Shown here one piece after another: positions 1 through 9,700 of a stretch of DNA of 64,000 nt. Each line of letters starts with the position of its first letter. The stretch's first letter is position 1. A program made the translations under genes and the position numbers. The DNA comes from RGIG7213 sp045540335 (lineage in GTDB: Bacteria; Bacillota; Clostridia; Oscillospirales; CAG-272), in NCBI GenBank assembly GCA_045540335.1, contig JAZQHC010000045.1:62001-126000 (forward strand). Reading direction: 5' to 3'. Below the pieces are notes generated by a model, which was given only the letters and a program-made list of their open reading frames with translations, made no database searches and was not told the DNA's origin.

Positions 1-494
1 TCGTTGAAGGAAATACTACAACGTACATTCACGGTAAAGGCACAACGGGCGTTATCGTTAAGATGAACTGCTCTGACGAAGTTGCAAAAACAGAACAGTA
101 TGCTGAATGTGCAAAGAACATCGCCCTTCAGATTGCTGCTATGTCTCCTACTTATCTCGGTAAGGAAGACGTTCCCGAATCTGTTATTGCAAACGAAAAA
201 GATATCATCATCAACCAGATCAAGAACGATCCCAAGAATGCTTCCAAGCCTGAAGCTATCCTTGATAAAATGGCTTCCGGTAAGCTTGGCAAATTCTACG
301 ATAACAACTGCTTGTTGTTCCAGGCTTACGTAAAAGACGATTCTATGTCTGTTGGTAAGTATGTTGAATCTGTTGCAAAAGAAATCGGCGCAGATCTTTC
401 CGTTGCTTCCTTCGTTAAATACGAAAAAGGCGAAGGTATCGCAAAGAGAGAAGACGATTTCGCTGCTGAAATCGAAAAGCTTGTTAAAGGCTAA
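1..494 (+). CDS. tsf: Elongation factor Ts, C-terminal part (5' end off window)
   Basis: The reading frame is open from base 3 and gives about 163 residues of the C-terminal half of EF-Ts, the guanine-nucleotide exchange factor for EF-Tu in the cytosol. Visible family features are the core segment around AAMSPTYLGKEDVPE and the end EIGADLSVASFVKYEKGEGI. The N-terminal UBA-like domain and the start codon lie to the left of the window. A strong hairpin terminator follows 13 bases after the stop, so tsf ends its own transcript (normally rpsB-tsf) before pyrH. An ATG at 63 is internal and not the start. Confidence 0.95.
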   Translation, partial: VEGNTTTYIHGKGTTGVIVKMNCSDEVAKTEQYAECAKNIALQIAAMSPTYLGKEDVPESVIANEKDIIINQIKNDPKNASKPEAILDKMASGKLGKFYDNNCLLFQAYVKDDSMSVGKYVESVAKEIGADLSVASFVKYEKGEGIAKREDDFAAEIEKLVKG

Positions 495-507
495 TAGATG
501 CTGTTAT

Positions 508-541
508 AAACGCCCGATGGTATTTCCATCGGGCGTTTTTG
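508..541 (+). terminator. Intrinsic terminator after tsf
   Basis: A perfect 13-bp stem (508-520 with 526-538) with a 5-base loop runs into a T-run. It separates tsf from the pyrH promoter. Confidence 0.93.
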
Positions 542-568
542 TTGTTAATGGATAATTAAATATTTCTG

Positions 569-597
569 TTTACAATTTTATCAATACAGGTTAAAAT
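569..597 (+). promoter_or_regulatory. Sigma-A type promoter for pyrH operon
   Basis: TTTACA at 569-574 and TAAAAT at 592-597 are separated by 17 bases. They lie just downstream of the tsf terminator and 47 bases ahead of the pyrH start. Confidence 0.6.
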
Positions 598-643
598 GTA
601 TGAAGTAAAATAATACGAGTTATAAAGGGAAAGGGGTAGTTCC

Positions 644-1360
644 ATGAAACCTGTCTATAAAAGAATTTTGTTGAAACTTTCCGGCGAAGCAATCGGTAAC
701 GGCGCTGTTGACGGCGATATTATTAACTTCGATGCTTTGGACAAAATATGTGACGTTATTAAGCAGCTTACCGATAGCGGCGTACAAGTTGCCTTACTTG
801 TTGGCGGCGGCAACATATGGCGCGGTGCACGTAACGGTGTTTCTCTTAACAGAACGCGTGCAGACGATATGGGTATGCTTGCAACTATGATAAATTGTAT
901 CGCAGTTGAACAGGCTTTGGCTAAAATCGGTGTGCCTTCTGCAGTAATGTCTGCATGTGAAATGAATAAGGTTGCAAAGCTGTTTACTTCAACTGATGCA
1001 GTTGCAGCATTGGAAAGCGGCAAGGTGGTTATTCTTGGCGGCGGAACGGGAAATCCGTTTTTCACAACCGATACCGGTGCTATTCTCCGTGCGCTTGAGG
1101 TTAAAGCTGATATTGCCTTTTTGGCAAAAAATATCGATGGTATTTACAGTGCCGATCCGCGTGTTGATAAAAATGCAGTTAAGTATGATTCTATAACGTA
1201 CGCAGAGGTTCTTGAAAAAAATCTTAAAGCGACAGACCCTGCATCTACCTGCCTTGCGATGGAAAATGGTCTTCCCATTCTTCTGTTCGCACTTAACGAT
1301 CCGAAAAATATTGTAAAAGCTGCCTGTGGTGAGGCCATCGGCACAATAATAAATAACTGA
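644..1360 (+). CDS. pyrH: Uridylate kinase (UMP kinase)
   Basis: The 238-residue product is a member of the amino-acid-kinase fold and phosphorylates UMP to UDP in pyrimidine nucleotide synthesis. Visible motifs are KLSGEAIG at the N-terminus (phosphate binding) and GGGNIWRG around residue 52. It starts at ATG 644 behind a GGGAAAGGGG-type ribosome site. Length is normal for bacterial PyrH. It is the first gene of the cluster pyrH-frr-uppS-cdsA-dxr-rseP-ispG-polC, an arrangement typical of Firmicutes. Confidence 0.97.
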   Translation: MKPVYKRILLKLSGEAIGNGAVDGDIINFDALDKICDVIKQLTDSGVQVALLVGGGNIWRGARNGVSLNRTRADDMGMLATMINCIAVEQALAKIGVPSAVMSACEMNKVAKLFTSTDAVAALESGKVVILGGGTGNPFFTTDTGAILRALEVKADIAFLAKNIDGIYSADPRVDKNAVKYDSITYAEVLEKNLKATDPASTCLAMENGLPILLFALNDPKNIVKAACGEAIGTIINN

Positions 1361-1375
1361 TAAGGAGATCTACTG

Positions 1376-1930
1376 ATGAAACTCGAAGTTAAAGATTACG
1401 AAGAAAAAATGAAAAAATCCATCGCCAACTATTCCTACGAACTTACTACTGTAAGGGCAGGAAGGGCAACACCTGCAGTTCTTGACAAGGTTACTGTTGA
1501 ATATTACGGCACTCCCACACAAATACAATCCATGGCAGAGGTTAAATGCACAGATGCACGCACTATCGTTATCTCTCCTTGGGATTCTTCCACGCTTAAA
1601 AATATCGAAAAAGCTATTCAAGTATCTGATATTGGTATAAATCCCCAAAACGACGGTAAGTGCATTCGTCTTGTTTTCCCCGCTTTGACAGAAGAATCAA
1701 GAAAAACGCTTACAAAGCAGATTGCCAAAATGGGCGAAGATGCAAAGATTGCTATTCGTAACATCCGCCGTGATGCTAACGACAAAAGCAAGGCAATGAA
1801 AAAGAACAATGAAATGACAGAAGACGAACAAAAGCAGTCTGACAAGGCTATTCAGGATCTTACGGATAAATACATTAAAGAAATTGACGGTATAACAAAT
1901 GCAAAAACAAAGGAAATAATGGAAATTTAA
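1376..1930 (+). CDS. frr: Ribosome recycling factor
   Basis: The 184-residue protein matches RRF, which splits post-termination ribosomes together with EF-G. The family hallmarks VRAGRATPAVLDKVTVEYYG and ISPWD are present, and the C-terminal half is the lysine- and glutamate-rich helical arm. The start ATG is preceded by AAGGAGAT, 15 bases after pyrH. The stop codon TAA shares its last base with the ATG of uppS, which suggests translational coupling. Confidence 0.97.
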   Translation: MKLEVKDYEEKMKKSIANYSYELTTVRAGRATPAVLDKVTVEYYGTPTQIQSMAEVKCTDARTIVISPWDSSTLKNIEKAIQVSDIGINPQNDGKCIRLVFPALTEESRKTLTKQIAKMGEDAKIAIRNIRRDANDKSKAMKKNNEMTEDEQKQSDKAIQDLTDKYIKEIDGITNAKTKEIMEI

Positions 1931-2619
1931 TGTCAACTAAAGATAAATCACTTCGACATATCGCTTTCATTATGGACGGAAACGGCCGCTGGGCGAAAAA
2001 ACGCCTTATGCCGCGCGAATACGGGCATAAAGTCGGTGCGGAAACGTTCAAAAATATCGCTAAGTATTGCAGAAAGCTTGATATTGAGGTTGTTACTGTA
2101 TATGCCTTTTCCACAGAAAACTGGAAAAGGCCTGAAAGCGAAGTGAAGTCTATTATGGCTTTGTTCGATCAGTATCTTGATGAAGCAATTGCCGATATGA
2201 TGCAAGAAAATGTACGAATTGTCTTTCTTGGGGATAAAGCAGTTTTTACTGATAAGTTAAAAGAACGCATGATCCGTATAGAGGAAGATTCTGCAAATAA
2301 CAAATACATTTTGAATATCGGTTTAAATTACGGCGGTAGGGATGAAATAGTTAATGCCGTTAATACTTGCATTAAAGACGGTCTTACCACAATTACAGAG
2401 GATGATATTACACAAAGGCTCTACACCAAGGCTTCTCCGATGCCCGATCTCATAGTAAGAACGGGTGGCGAATACAGAATATCAAACTTTTTAATGTGGC
2501 AAAGTGCATATTCGGAATTATATTTTACAGATGTATTATGGCCTGATTTTTCACCAAAAGACGTAGATGATGCTATCGAGGTGTTCAGATCGAGAAATCG
2601 CCGCTTTGGCGGGGTCTAA
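1930..2619 (+). CDS. uppS: Isoprenyl transferase (undecaprenyl diphosphate synthase)
   Basis: The 229-residue cis-prenyltransferase condenses isopentenyl diphosphate onto farnesyl diphosphate to build the C55 lipid carrier used for peptidoglycan. Visible motifs are the catalytic and pyrophosphate-binding FIMDGNGRWA near the N-terminus, FSTENWKRP, and RTGGEYRISNFLMWQSAYSE near the C-terminus. Its start overlaps the frr stop by one base. The substrate would be supplied by the MEP genes and ispA in this window. Confidence 0.96.
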   Translation: MSTKDKSLRHIAFIMDGNGRWAKKRLMPREYGHKVGAETFKNIAKYCRKLDIEVVTVYAFSTENWKRPESEVKSIMALFDQYLDEAIADMMQENVRIVFLGDKAVFTDKLKERMIRIEEDSANNKYILNIGLNYGGRDEIVNAVNTCIKDGLTTITEDDITQRLYTKASPMPDLIVRTGGEYRISNFLMWQSAYSELYFTDVLWPDFSPKDVDDAIEVFRSRNRRFGGV

Positions 2620-2642
2620 TTTTTTGGGGAGGATAAGCTGTT

Positions 2643-3476
2643 TTGCGTACCAGAATAATAACCGCTATCGTCGGTTTGATTGTAATTTTACCCGTTTTAA
2701 TATTCTCGGATACGATATTGTTGAATATATTTATGGCTTTGCTGTGTGCATTCTCAACGTATGAGATATTGAAATGTATAGGTTATTTAAAAAAGAACGC
2801 CGTTACTATATCGGCGTTTTTGGCGTCTGTTGCATTACCGTTTGCAACGCGTATATCTTCGTTTATTAATAACGATAATATCAATAATACCAATGTGTGC
2901 CTTGCTATAATCGTTATATTCGTATTTGCTGTATTTACGGCGTCAGTATTTTCAAAAGGAAAATGTGATATTGTAAACGCTTCGTTTATAGCGCTTATGT
3001 GCGCGTACATATATGGCGGATTAGCTTCGATAATAATTATACGCGATATGGAAAACGGAAATGTTTTGTACCCCTTGATTTTTGTTACTGCTTGGGGAAC
3101 GGATATATTTGCATATTTTTGCGGATTTTTCTTCGGAAAACATAAGCTGATTCCCGATGTTTCTCCTAAAAAGACGGTAGAAGGTGCAATAGGCGGCGTT
3201 GTTGGAACGCTTGTATGTTTTGCGATATATTCACTTGTATTTTTGGATCTTCAAGTATCGCAATACATAATTTTGTTCTTGTTTGCACCGCTTGCTTCCG
3301 TTATATCACAAATAGGTGACCTTTTGATGTCCTTGATAAAGCGCCGCTACAAAATCAAGGATTTTGGGAAGCTTTTACCCGGACATGGCGGCGTGCTTGA
3401 CAGATTTGACAGTATAATTGCCGTTTCGCTGTTTTTGTGTATTGTGTGCGGTACAATAAATCTTAATCTTATTTGA
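2643..3476 (+). CDS. cdsA: Phosphatidate cytidylyltransferase
   Basis: The 277-residue multi-pass membrane protein makes CDP-diacylglycerol from phosphatidate and CTP, the branch point of phospholipid synthesis. The CDP-alcohol synthase signature is visible near residues 230-257 (KRRYKIKDFG, then PGHGGVLDRFDS). The start is a TTG at 2643, chosen because GGGGAGGA sits 9 bases upstream at 2626-2633 and no ATG lies nearby in frame. It sits in the conserved uppS-cdsA-dxr-rseP order. Confidence 0.94.
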   Translation: MRTRIITAIVGLIVILPVLIFSDTILLNIFMALLCAFSTYEILKCIGYLKKNAVTISAFLASVALPFATRISSFINNDNINNTNVCLAIIVIFVFAVFTASVFSKGKCDIVNASFIALMCAYIYGGLASIIIIRDMENGNVLYPLIFVTAWGTDIFAYFCGFFFGKHKLIPDVSPKKTVEGAIGGVVGTLVCFAIYSLVFLDLQVSQYIILFLFAPLASVISQIGDLLMSLIKRRYKIKDFGKLLPGHGGVLDRFDSIIAVSLFLCIVCGTINLNLI

Positions 3477-3507
3477 TCTTAATTACTTTATGTGAAATGG
3501 TTCTATT

Positions 3508-4674
3508 ATGGGTATTAGTGAAAAAAGTATTGTAATTTTGGGCTCTACGGGTTCTGTCGGAACGCAGACTGCAGACGTTGCAGAAGCATTCGGTGTTAAC
3601 GTAAAAGCTATTGCGGCGGGAAAAAATGTTAAGCTTGCCGAAGAGCAGATAAGAAAATTTTCACCGAAGGTGTGCGCTATGTGCGACGAAGCTTCAGCAG
3701 CTTTACTGAAAACTGCCGTTGCGGATACTGACTGTAAAGTTTTATCCGGCTATGATGCAGTGTGTGAAATTTCAGCTAATACCGATTGCGACGTAGTATT
3801 TAATTCTATTTCGGGTAAAAATGGCTTGCTTCCCACGCTTTCGGCATTAAAATCGGGTAAAACAGTTGCCCTTGCAAATAAAGAAAGCATGGTTTGCGCG
3901 GGCGATATAGTTAACGAAACCGTAAAGCAATTCGGTGGGGCTTTGCTTCCTGTTGATAGCGAGCACTGCGCTATACATCAATGCTTGCAAAACGGAAAAA
4001 AGAGGGAAGTAAAGCGAATTCTTCTTACCGCTTCAGGCGGCCCTTTTTTCGGTTATACTAAGGAAATGCTTCAAAAAGTAACTCGTTCACAGGCGCTTGC
4101 ACATCCTACGTGGAATATGGGTGCGAAAATAACGATAGATTCTGCATCTTTGGCAAACAAGGGGTTGGAAATAATCGAAGCTATGAAGCTTTTTGATGTT
4201 TCGTGCGAAGAAATTGATGTTTTGATACACAGGCAAAGCATAATTCATTCAATGGTAGAATATAAAGATAACAGCGTTATTGCACAGTTAGGTGTTCCGG
4301 ATATGCGCTATCCTGCTAAATATGCCCTAACGTATCCGAACCGCGTGGAAGGCGTAGTTTCTCCTATTGATTTTTCCGCACTTTCTGCTTTAACATTTGC
4401 CGTACCGGATGAAGAAACTTTCCCCATGCTTTCGTTGGCGAAATACGCAGCAAAGCAATCGGGCGTGATACCTTGTGCGTATAATGCCGCCAATGAAGTT
4501 GCCGTGGCATTGTTTTTGGAAGAAAAAATCGGATTTACAGACATATTCGATATTGTTCGTAAGGCTGTACACGATTGTAAAAATTTAAATTCACCTACGA
4601 TTGAAGATATCCTTTCTACTGATATTGAAGTAAGAAATAACACGATGGATATTTATTTGAGAAAGGCTTGGTAA
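3508..4674 (+). CDS. dxr: 1-deoxy-D-xylulose 5-phosphate reductoisomerase
   Basis: The 388-residue enzyme performs the first committed step of the MEP isoprenoid pathway, NADPH-dependent conversion of DXP to MEP. Visible motifs are the dinucleotide-binding LGSTGSVGTQT at the N-terminus, ANKESMV around residue 125, and the metal and substrate region PVDSEHCAI near residue 148. Length is typical. It overlaps the start of rseP by 7 bases. The partner genes ispG, ispE and ispA are also in the window; dxs is not. Confidence 0.97.
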   Translation: MGISEKSIVILGSTGSVGTQTADVAEAFGVNVKAIAAGKNVKLAEEQIRKFSPKVCAMCDEASAALLKTAVADTDCKVLSGYDAVCEISANTDCDVVFNSISGKNGLLPTLSALKSGKTVALANKESMVCAGDIVNETVKQFGGALLPVDSEHCAIHQCLQNGKKREVKRILLTASGGPFFGYTKEMLQKVTRSQALAHPTWNMGAKITIDSASLANKGLEIIEAMKLFDVSCEEIDVLIHRQSIIHSMVEYKDNSVIAQLGVPDMRYPAKYALTYPNRVEGVVSPIDFSALSALTFAVPDEETFPMLSLAKYAAKQSGVIPCAYNAANEVAVALFLEEKIGFTDIFDIVRKAVHDCKNLNSPTIEDILSTDIEVRNNTMDIYLRKAW

Positions 4675-5729
4675 TCACTATAAACATTCTTGCAAACATT
4701 TTTTATATTATTATTGCTATTTTCGTTTTTGGCATATTGATATTTATACACGAATTGGGGCATTACCTTTTTGCGCGTTTATTTGGTGTTGCTATAAACG
4801 AATTTTCAATAGGCATGGGGCCGAAAATATTTTCTAAAAAAAGCAATAAAACGCAGATCGTATATTCTTTGCGGGTATTTCCTATCGGCGGCTTTGTAAG
4901 TATGGTTGGCGAAGATGAAGAGTCAGACGACGAAAATGCTATTACCAAAAAGCCTGCATGGCAAAGATTTATAATCATATCTGCAGGTGCGCTTACAAAT
5001 ATTTTTGTCGGTATGATTGCAATGATAATACTCGTTGCTGCTTCGTTTAATATAGGCGGTACGACTATTACAAAATTCGATGAAGAATATCAAACGCAGG
5101 TGCAGGCATCCGGGTTGTTGATAGGCGACACAATAAAGGAAATAGGCGGCGAAAAAGTTCGTTACTCTCAAGATTTGTTATATACAGTATTTGATAAGTG
5201 TGTTAATGCAGTTGATATAACGGTAGAAAGAAACGGCGAAACCGTTGTACTGCAAGACGTTGTATTTCCCACGATTGAAGAGGATGGCGTAATATACGGC
5301 GATATTTTTTTCAGCGTAGCGCCGCTGGAAAAAAACTTTAAAAATGTTATGTCTTACGGCATTTCCTCGTCCTTTAATACCATAGAAATTATATGGGATT
5401 CATTGGTTGGGCTTCTTACGGGTAAATACGGTATGGATCAGCTTTCAGGCCCCGTGGGTGCTACGGGCGTTGTTGCCGAAACTGCAAAAAGCGGCTTACC
5501 CGATTTGATCTATATGGCAATTTTCATCAGCATGAACTTGGGGATATTTAACCTGTTGCCGCTTCCCGCGCTTGACGGCGGCAGGCTTGTATTTATTTTG
5601 ATAGAAATGATAAGGCGGAAGCCTGTTCCCCCTAAATATGAGGGATATGTTCACTTTGTAGGAATTGCCGTTTTAATGTTATTAATGGTGCTTATTACTT
5701 GTAAGGATATTTTTACTTTCATAAAATGA
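4668..5729 (+). CDS. rseP: Site-2 intramembrane metalloprotease (RseP/RasP family)
   Basis: The 353-residue protein is an M50 intramembrane zinc protease that cleaves membrane-bound regulators and signal-peptide remnants. The zinc motif HELGH is in the first membrane segment around residue 26, a PDZ-like domain lies in the middle, and NLLPLPALDGGRL near residue 300 carries the third metal ligand. The start is a TTG at 4668 overlapping the end of dxr. Its last bases overlap the ATG of ispG (ATGA). The substrate in this organism is unknown. Confidence 0.93.
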   Translation: MVITINILANIFYIIIAIFVFGILIFIHELGHYLFARLFGVAINEFSIGMGPKIFSKKSNKTQIVYSLRVFPIGGFVSMVGEDEESDDENAITKKPAWQRFIIISAGALTNIFVGMIAMIILVAASFNIGGTTITKFDEEYQTQVQASGLLIGDTIKEIGGEKVRYSQDLLYTVFDKCVNAVDITVERNGETVVLQDVVFPTIEEDGVIYGDIFFSVAPLEKNFKNVMSYGISSSFNTIEIIWDSLVGLLTGKYGMDQLSGPVGATGVVAETAKSGLPDLIYMAIFISMNLGIFNLLPLPALDGGRLVFILIEMIRRKPVPPKYEGYVHFVGIAVLMLLMVLITCKDIFTFIK

Positions 5730-6781
5730 GAAGAAAAACGAAAAAAATAAAAGTCGGTAATATATATATCGGCGGTAACGAGAAAATAGCAATACAATCA
5801 ATGGCTAACACCCCCGCAGGTGATTACGAGGCTTTAAAACGACAAATGTCGTTACTTTATAATTCGGGGTGCGATATTTTGCGAATCGCAGTACCTACTA
5901 TTGAAGAGGCGGATGCTATCGGAAAGATCAAAAACGATTTTCCAAATCTGCCAATAGTTGCCGATATTCATTTTGATCACAAGATTGCGCTTGCGTGTAT
6001 AGAACGCGGTGTTGACAAAATAAGAATAAACCCCGGCAACATCGGAAGTGATGATTGTGTAAAGCTTGTTGCAAATGCGGCATTCAAAGCAAACGTTCCG
6101 ATACGCATAGGTGTTAATGGGGGATCTTTGGAAAAAGAGATACTGAAAAAATATTCCGCACCTACCGCAGAAGCACTGGCAGAATCTGCAATGTATCATG
6201 CGTCTTTGCTTGAAAAATATGATTTTGACAATATTGTTATTTCCGTAAAATCTTCGGATACCGTCAATATGATAAACGCTGTAAAGCTTATTGCTCAACG
6301 GTGCGAATATCCACTTCACCTTGGAGTTACCGAAGCCGGAACGAAGTATTCCGGAATAATCAAAAATTCAGTCGGAATAGGATCTTTGTTAAGCTGCGGG
6401 ATAGGTGATACGATACGCGTTTCTCTTACAGCAGACCCGATAGAAGAAATTATTGCGGCAAGAGAAATACTTGCAAGCCTTGGCTTGTACGAAAAAAAGA
6501 TAAATCTTATATCGTGTCCAACTTGTGGCAGAACGCGTATAGACCTTATCCGTATGTGTGAAGAGTTTGAAAAACGTATCGTCGAATTAACCCCGTCAAA
6601 AAGCATTAACGTGGCTATAATGGGGTGCGTTGTAAACGGCCCCGGTGAAGCAAAAGAGGCAGATATAGGTATTGCGGGCGGTAATGGCGAAGCAATACTG
6701 TTTAAAAAAGGCAATGTTATAAAGAAATATAAAGAAGATGCAATACTTGATGTGTTGTGTGATGAGATAAATAAAATATGA
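5726..6781 (+). CDS. ispG: 4-hydroxy-3-methylbut-2-enyl diphosphate synthase (flavodoxin/ferredoxin type)
   Basis: The 351-residue [4Fe-4S] enzyme catalyses the penultimate MEP-pathway step, reducing MEcPP to HMBPP. Cluster ligands are visible as the CPTCGR pair and the single cysteine of MGCVVNGPGEA. The N-terminus (KVGNIYIGG, IQSMANTP) is the family's substrate-binding start. It is joined by 4-base ATGA overlaps to rseP upstream and polC downstream. Insertion of ispG between rseP and polC is common in Clostridia. Confidence 0.97.
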   Translation: MRRKTKKIKVGNIYIGGNEKIAIQSMANTPAGDYEALKRQMSLLYNSGCDILRIAVPTIEEADAIGKIKNDFPNLPIVADIHFDHKIALACIERGVDKIRINPGNIGSDDCVKLVANAAFKANVPIRIGVNGGSLEKEILKKYSAPTAEALAESAMYHASLLEKYDFDNIVISVKSSDTVNMINAVKLIAQRCEYPLHLGVTEAGTKYSGIIKNSVGIGSLLSCGIGDTIRVSLTADPIEEIIAAREILASLGLYEKKINLISCPTCGRTRIDLIRMCEEFEKRIVELTPSKSINVAIMGCVVNGPGEAKEADIGIAGGNGEAILFKKGNVIKKYKEDAILDVLCDEINKI

Positions 6782-9700
6782 CAAACGCAAAAACTTTGCA
6801 AAATGTATTTTCAAAATATACGCCGAAGAATGATACTCAACGGCGTATTTTGTCGTCTTCTTATTCTGTCAGAACGAGAGTTGACAGGGAAAACAGATAT
6901 ATAGAAGTAACTGCCCAAATGGGCGAATACGTTCCTTCAAGAATATTGTTTTCAATGTGCGAGGATATTAAAGAAGCGTATCAGGTAAATTTTGTTCGTA
7001 TTAAACCGCAATTTAAAAGCGAATGGTTTTCTGAAAAGGTAATGGACAGTATTTTTCTTGAAGCCAGCTTCAGAGGGGCTATTACAAGGGGCTTTTTTAA
7101 TGAATACAGAACAGAGATAACCGCCGATAGCATAAGTGTAACCATATCCACAACAAATGGCGGAATAGATCTCATATATCTCAGCAATGCCCACGAAATT
7201 ATTAGTGATATAATATTCGAGCAGTACGGTTTAAGATACAGAATATCAATATTCAGAGATGATCAGATAGATTTTGATTCTTTGTACGAGCAGCAGCAAC
7301 AAAGGTGGCTAGCAGAACAAAGAGAAATTGCCAAGCAAGCCATTGCTTCTGCCGAGGCGGCATCTGTTCCCGTACAAACGAAAAATAAGGACGAATTGCT
7401 TGACGAATACAAGAATAAGATTACAACCTTGTACGAAGATGAACCTTTGAATTCTCAAAACGGGGATGTTTTTTCGATAGGAAAAATGTCTTTCAAAACA
7501 TCAGACGGCGACGTTATATACGGCGAATCGTTCTCTGTTGAGTCACCCGTTCCTTTAAGAAGTATTAAAAATGAATATAAAAGTATCTGCCTGTTAGGCG
7601 AGATTTTTGAAATAGAAACGCGCGAAACAAGAAATAAAACAAAGATTATAGTTTCTTTTTACATAACTGATAATGATTCGGCGATAACTTGTAAATTAGT
7701 TTTATCTGCAGAAGAAAAAGATAACCCCATTTGCTCTGTAAAAGCGGGTACTGCTGTCGCAATGACGGGTGCAGTACGTATAGATAAATTCGATGGCGAG
7801 CTTGCATTTACCCCGAAAAATATAATGAAGATCAAAAAGATCGGCAGAAAAGACAATTCCGAAGAAAAAAGGGTAGAGTTGCATTTGCATACTCAAATGT
7901 CTTCTCTTGATGCTACTATCCCGCCTGATGAAGCTGTAAAAACGGCTGCTGCATGGGGGCACAAGGCAGTTGCAATTACAGACCATGGAAACGTACAAGG
8001 CTTTCCTGAAGCAATGCTTGCGGCAGATAAGATAAACAAAGGCAAACAAGAGGGAGAAGAGCCGTTTAAAGTTATTTACGGCATGGAAGGCTACTTTATT
8101 GATGATTCATCTTCAGTTATATACGGCGAAGCCAGCGGCGATCTTATGGGTAATTTCGTTGTTTTTGATATAGAAACAACGGGATTAAGCGCCATTGACT
8201 GTGGTATTATCGAAATAGGTGCTGTTAAAATATCCAACGGTGAGGTTACAGATAAATTTAATACGTTTGTAAATCCCGGAATGAAGATACCGCAGAATAT
8301 AACTGAATTGACGGGGATAGATGATTCTATGATTAATGATGCCCCTGATGTTAAAACTGCGGTAAGCCAATTTTTAGATTTTTGCCAAAACGATATTCTT
8401 ATAGCACATAACGCAACATTCGATATAGGTTTTATCACGCGTGCTGCCAAAGTTCACGAGCTTGTTTTTAAAAACAAATATATTGATACGGTTGCCCTTT
8501 CAAGATATGTAAATCCTGAATTAAAGCGGCATACCCTTGATAGAGTGGCAACGCATATGGGGCTTGGCAAATTCAATCATCACAGGGCGTGCGACGATGC
8601 AGAAATGCTTGCATTGATATTTATAAAGATGGTTGAAAAACTTCGTAAAGAGGGAATAAATACCGTAGGCGAGCTTGACGAGGCAGTTTCCTCATCTTCT
8701 ACACAGCTTAAAGGCCGTCCTAACCACATTGTTTTGCTTGTTAAAAATAATGTGGGCTTAAAGAATCTGTACAAAATAGTTTCGCAATCCAATTTAAAGT
8801 ATTTTTACAGAAAACCGCTTATTCCTAAAACATTGTTAGATGAATTTCGTGAAGGCTTGATAGTTGGGTCTGCGTGTTCTTCCGGCGAGTTGTACGCAAA
8901 AATACTTGACGGCAGAAGCGACGAGGATATTCGTCAAACTGCTTCGTATTATGATTATCTTGAAATCCAGCCGCTGTGCAATAACGGTTATCTTGTAAGA
9001 AACGAAAAGCTTAAAAACGAACAAGCGATAATTGACATAAACAAGCGAATTATCGAGCTTGGAAGGGAATTAAATATTCCCGTGTGTGCTACTTGCGATG
9101 CACATTTTTTGAATAAAGAAGATGAAATTGCAAGAAAAATAATATTTGCAGGCAAAAAAATGAAAGACGGCGATTCTGACATCGGCGTTTATTTCCGTAC
9201 TACCGAGGAAATGCTTGCCGAGTTCAGCTATCTTTCAGAAGAAGAAGCAAAAGAAATCGTTATAACCAATCCGAATAAAATAGCCGATATGATCGGATAC
9301 GTTCGCCCGATTCCCAAGGGAAACTATCCGCCGAAGATTGAAGGCGCAGATCAGGAATTGACCGATATGTGCTATAATAAAATGAAAAGTATGTACGGCG
9401 ATCCGCCCCCGCAAATCGTTCAAAAGAGGCTTGAAAGGGAATTAACGTCTATCATTTCCAACGGCTTTGGCGTTCTTTATATAATAGCGCAAAAGTTGGT
9501 TAAAAACAGCGAAGAAAAAGGATATCTTGTAGGATCAAGGGGTTCGGTTGGTTCTTCTTTCGTTGCCACAATGGCTAATATAACAGAGGTTAATCCGCTG
9601 CCGCCACATTATTTGTGCCAAAACTGCAAGCACAGTGAGTTTATAGAGGATGGTTCTGTAAGCTCGGGTTTTGACTTGCCGGATAAAAATTGCCCGATTT

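Noticed and set aside
352..555. 67-codon frame overlapping tsf and its terminator
   Set aside because: It is a shadow of tsf in another frame and crosses the terminator hairpin.
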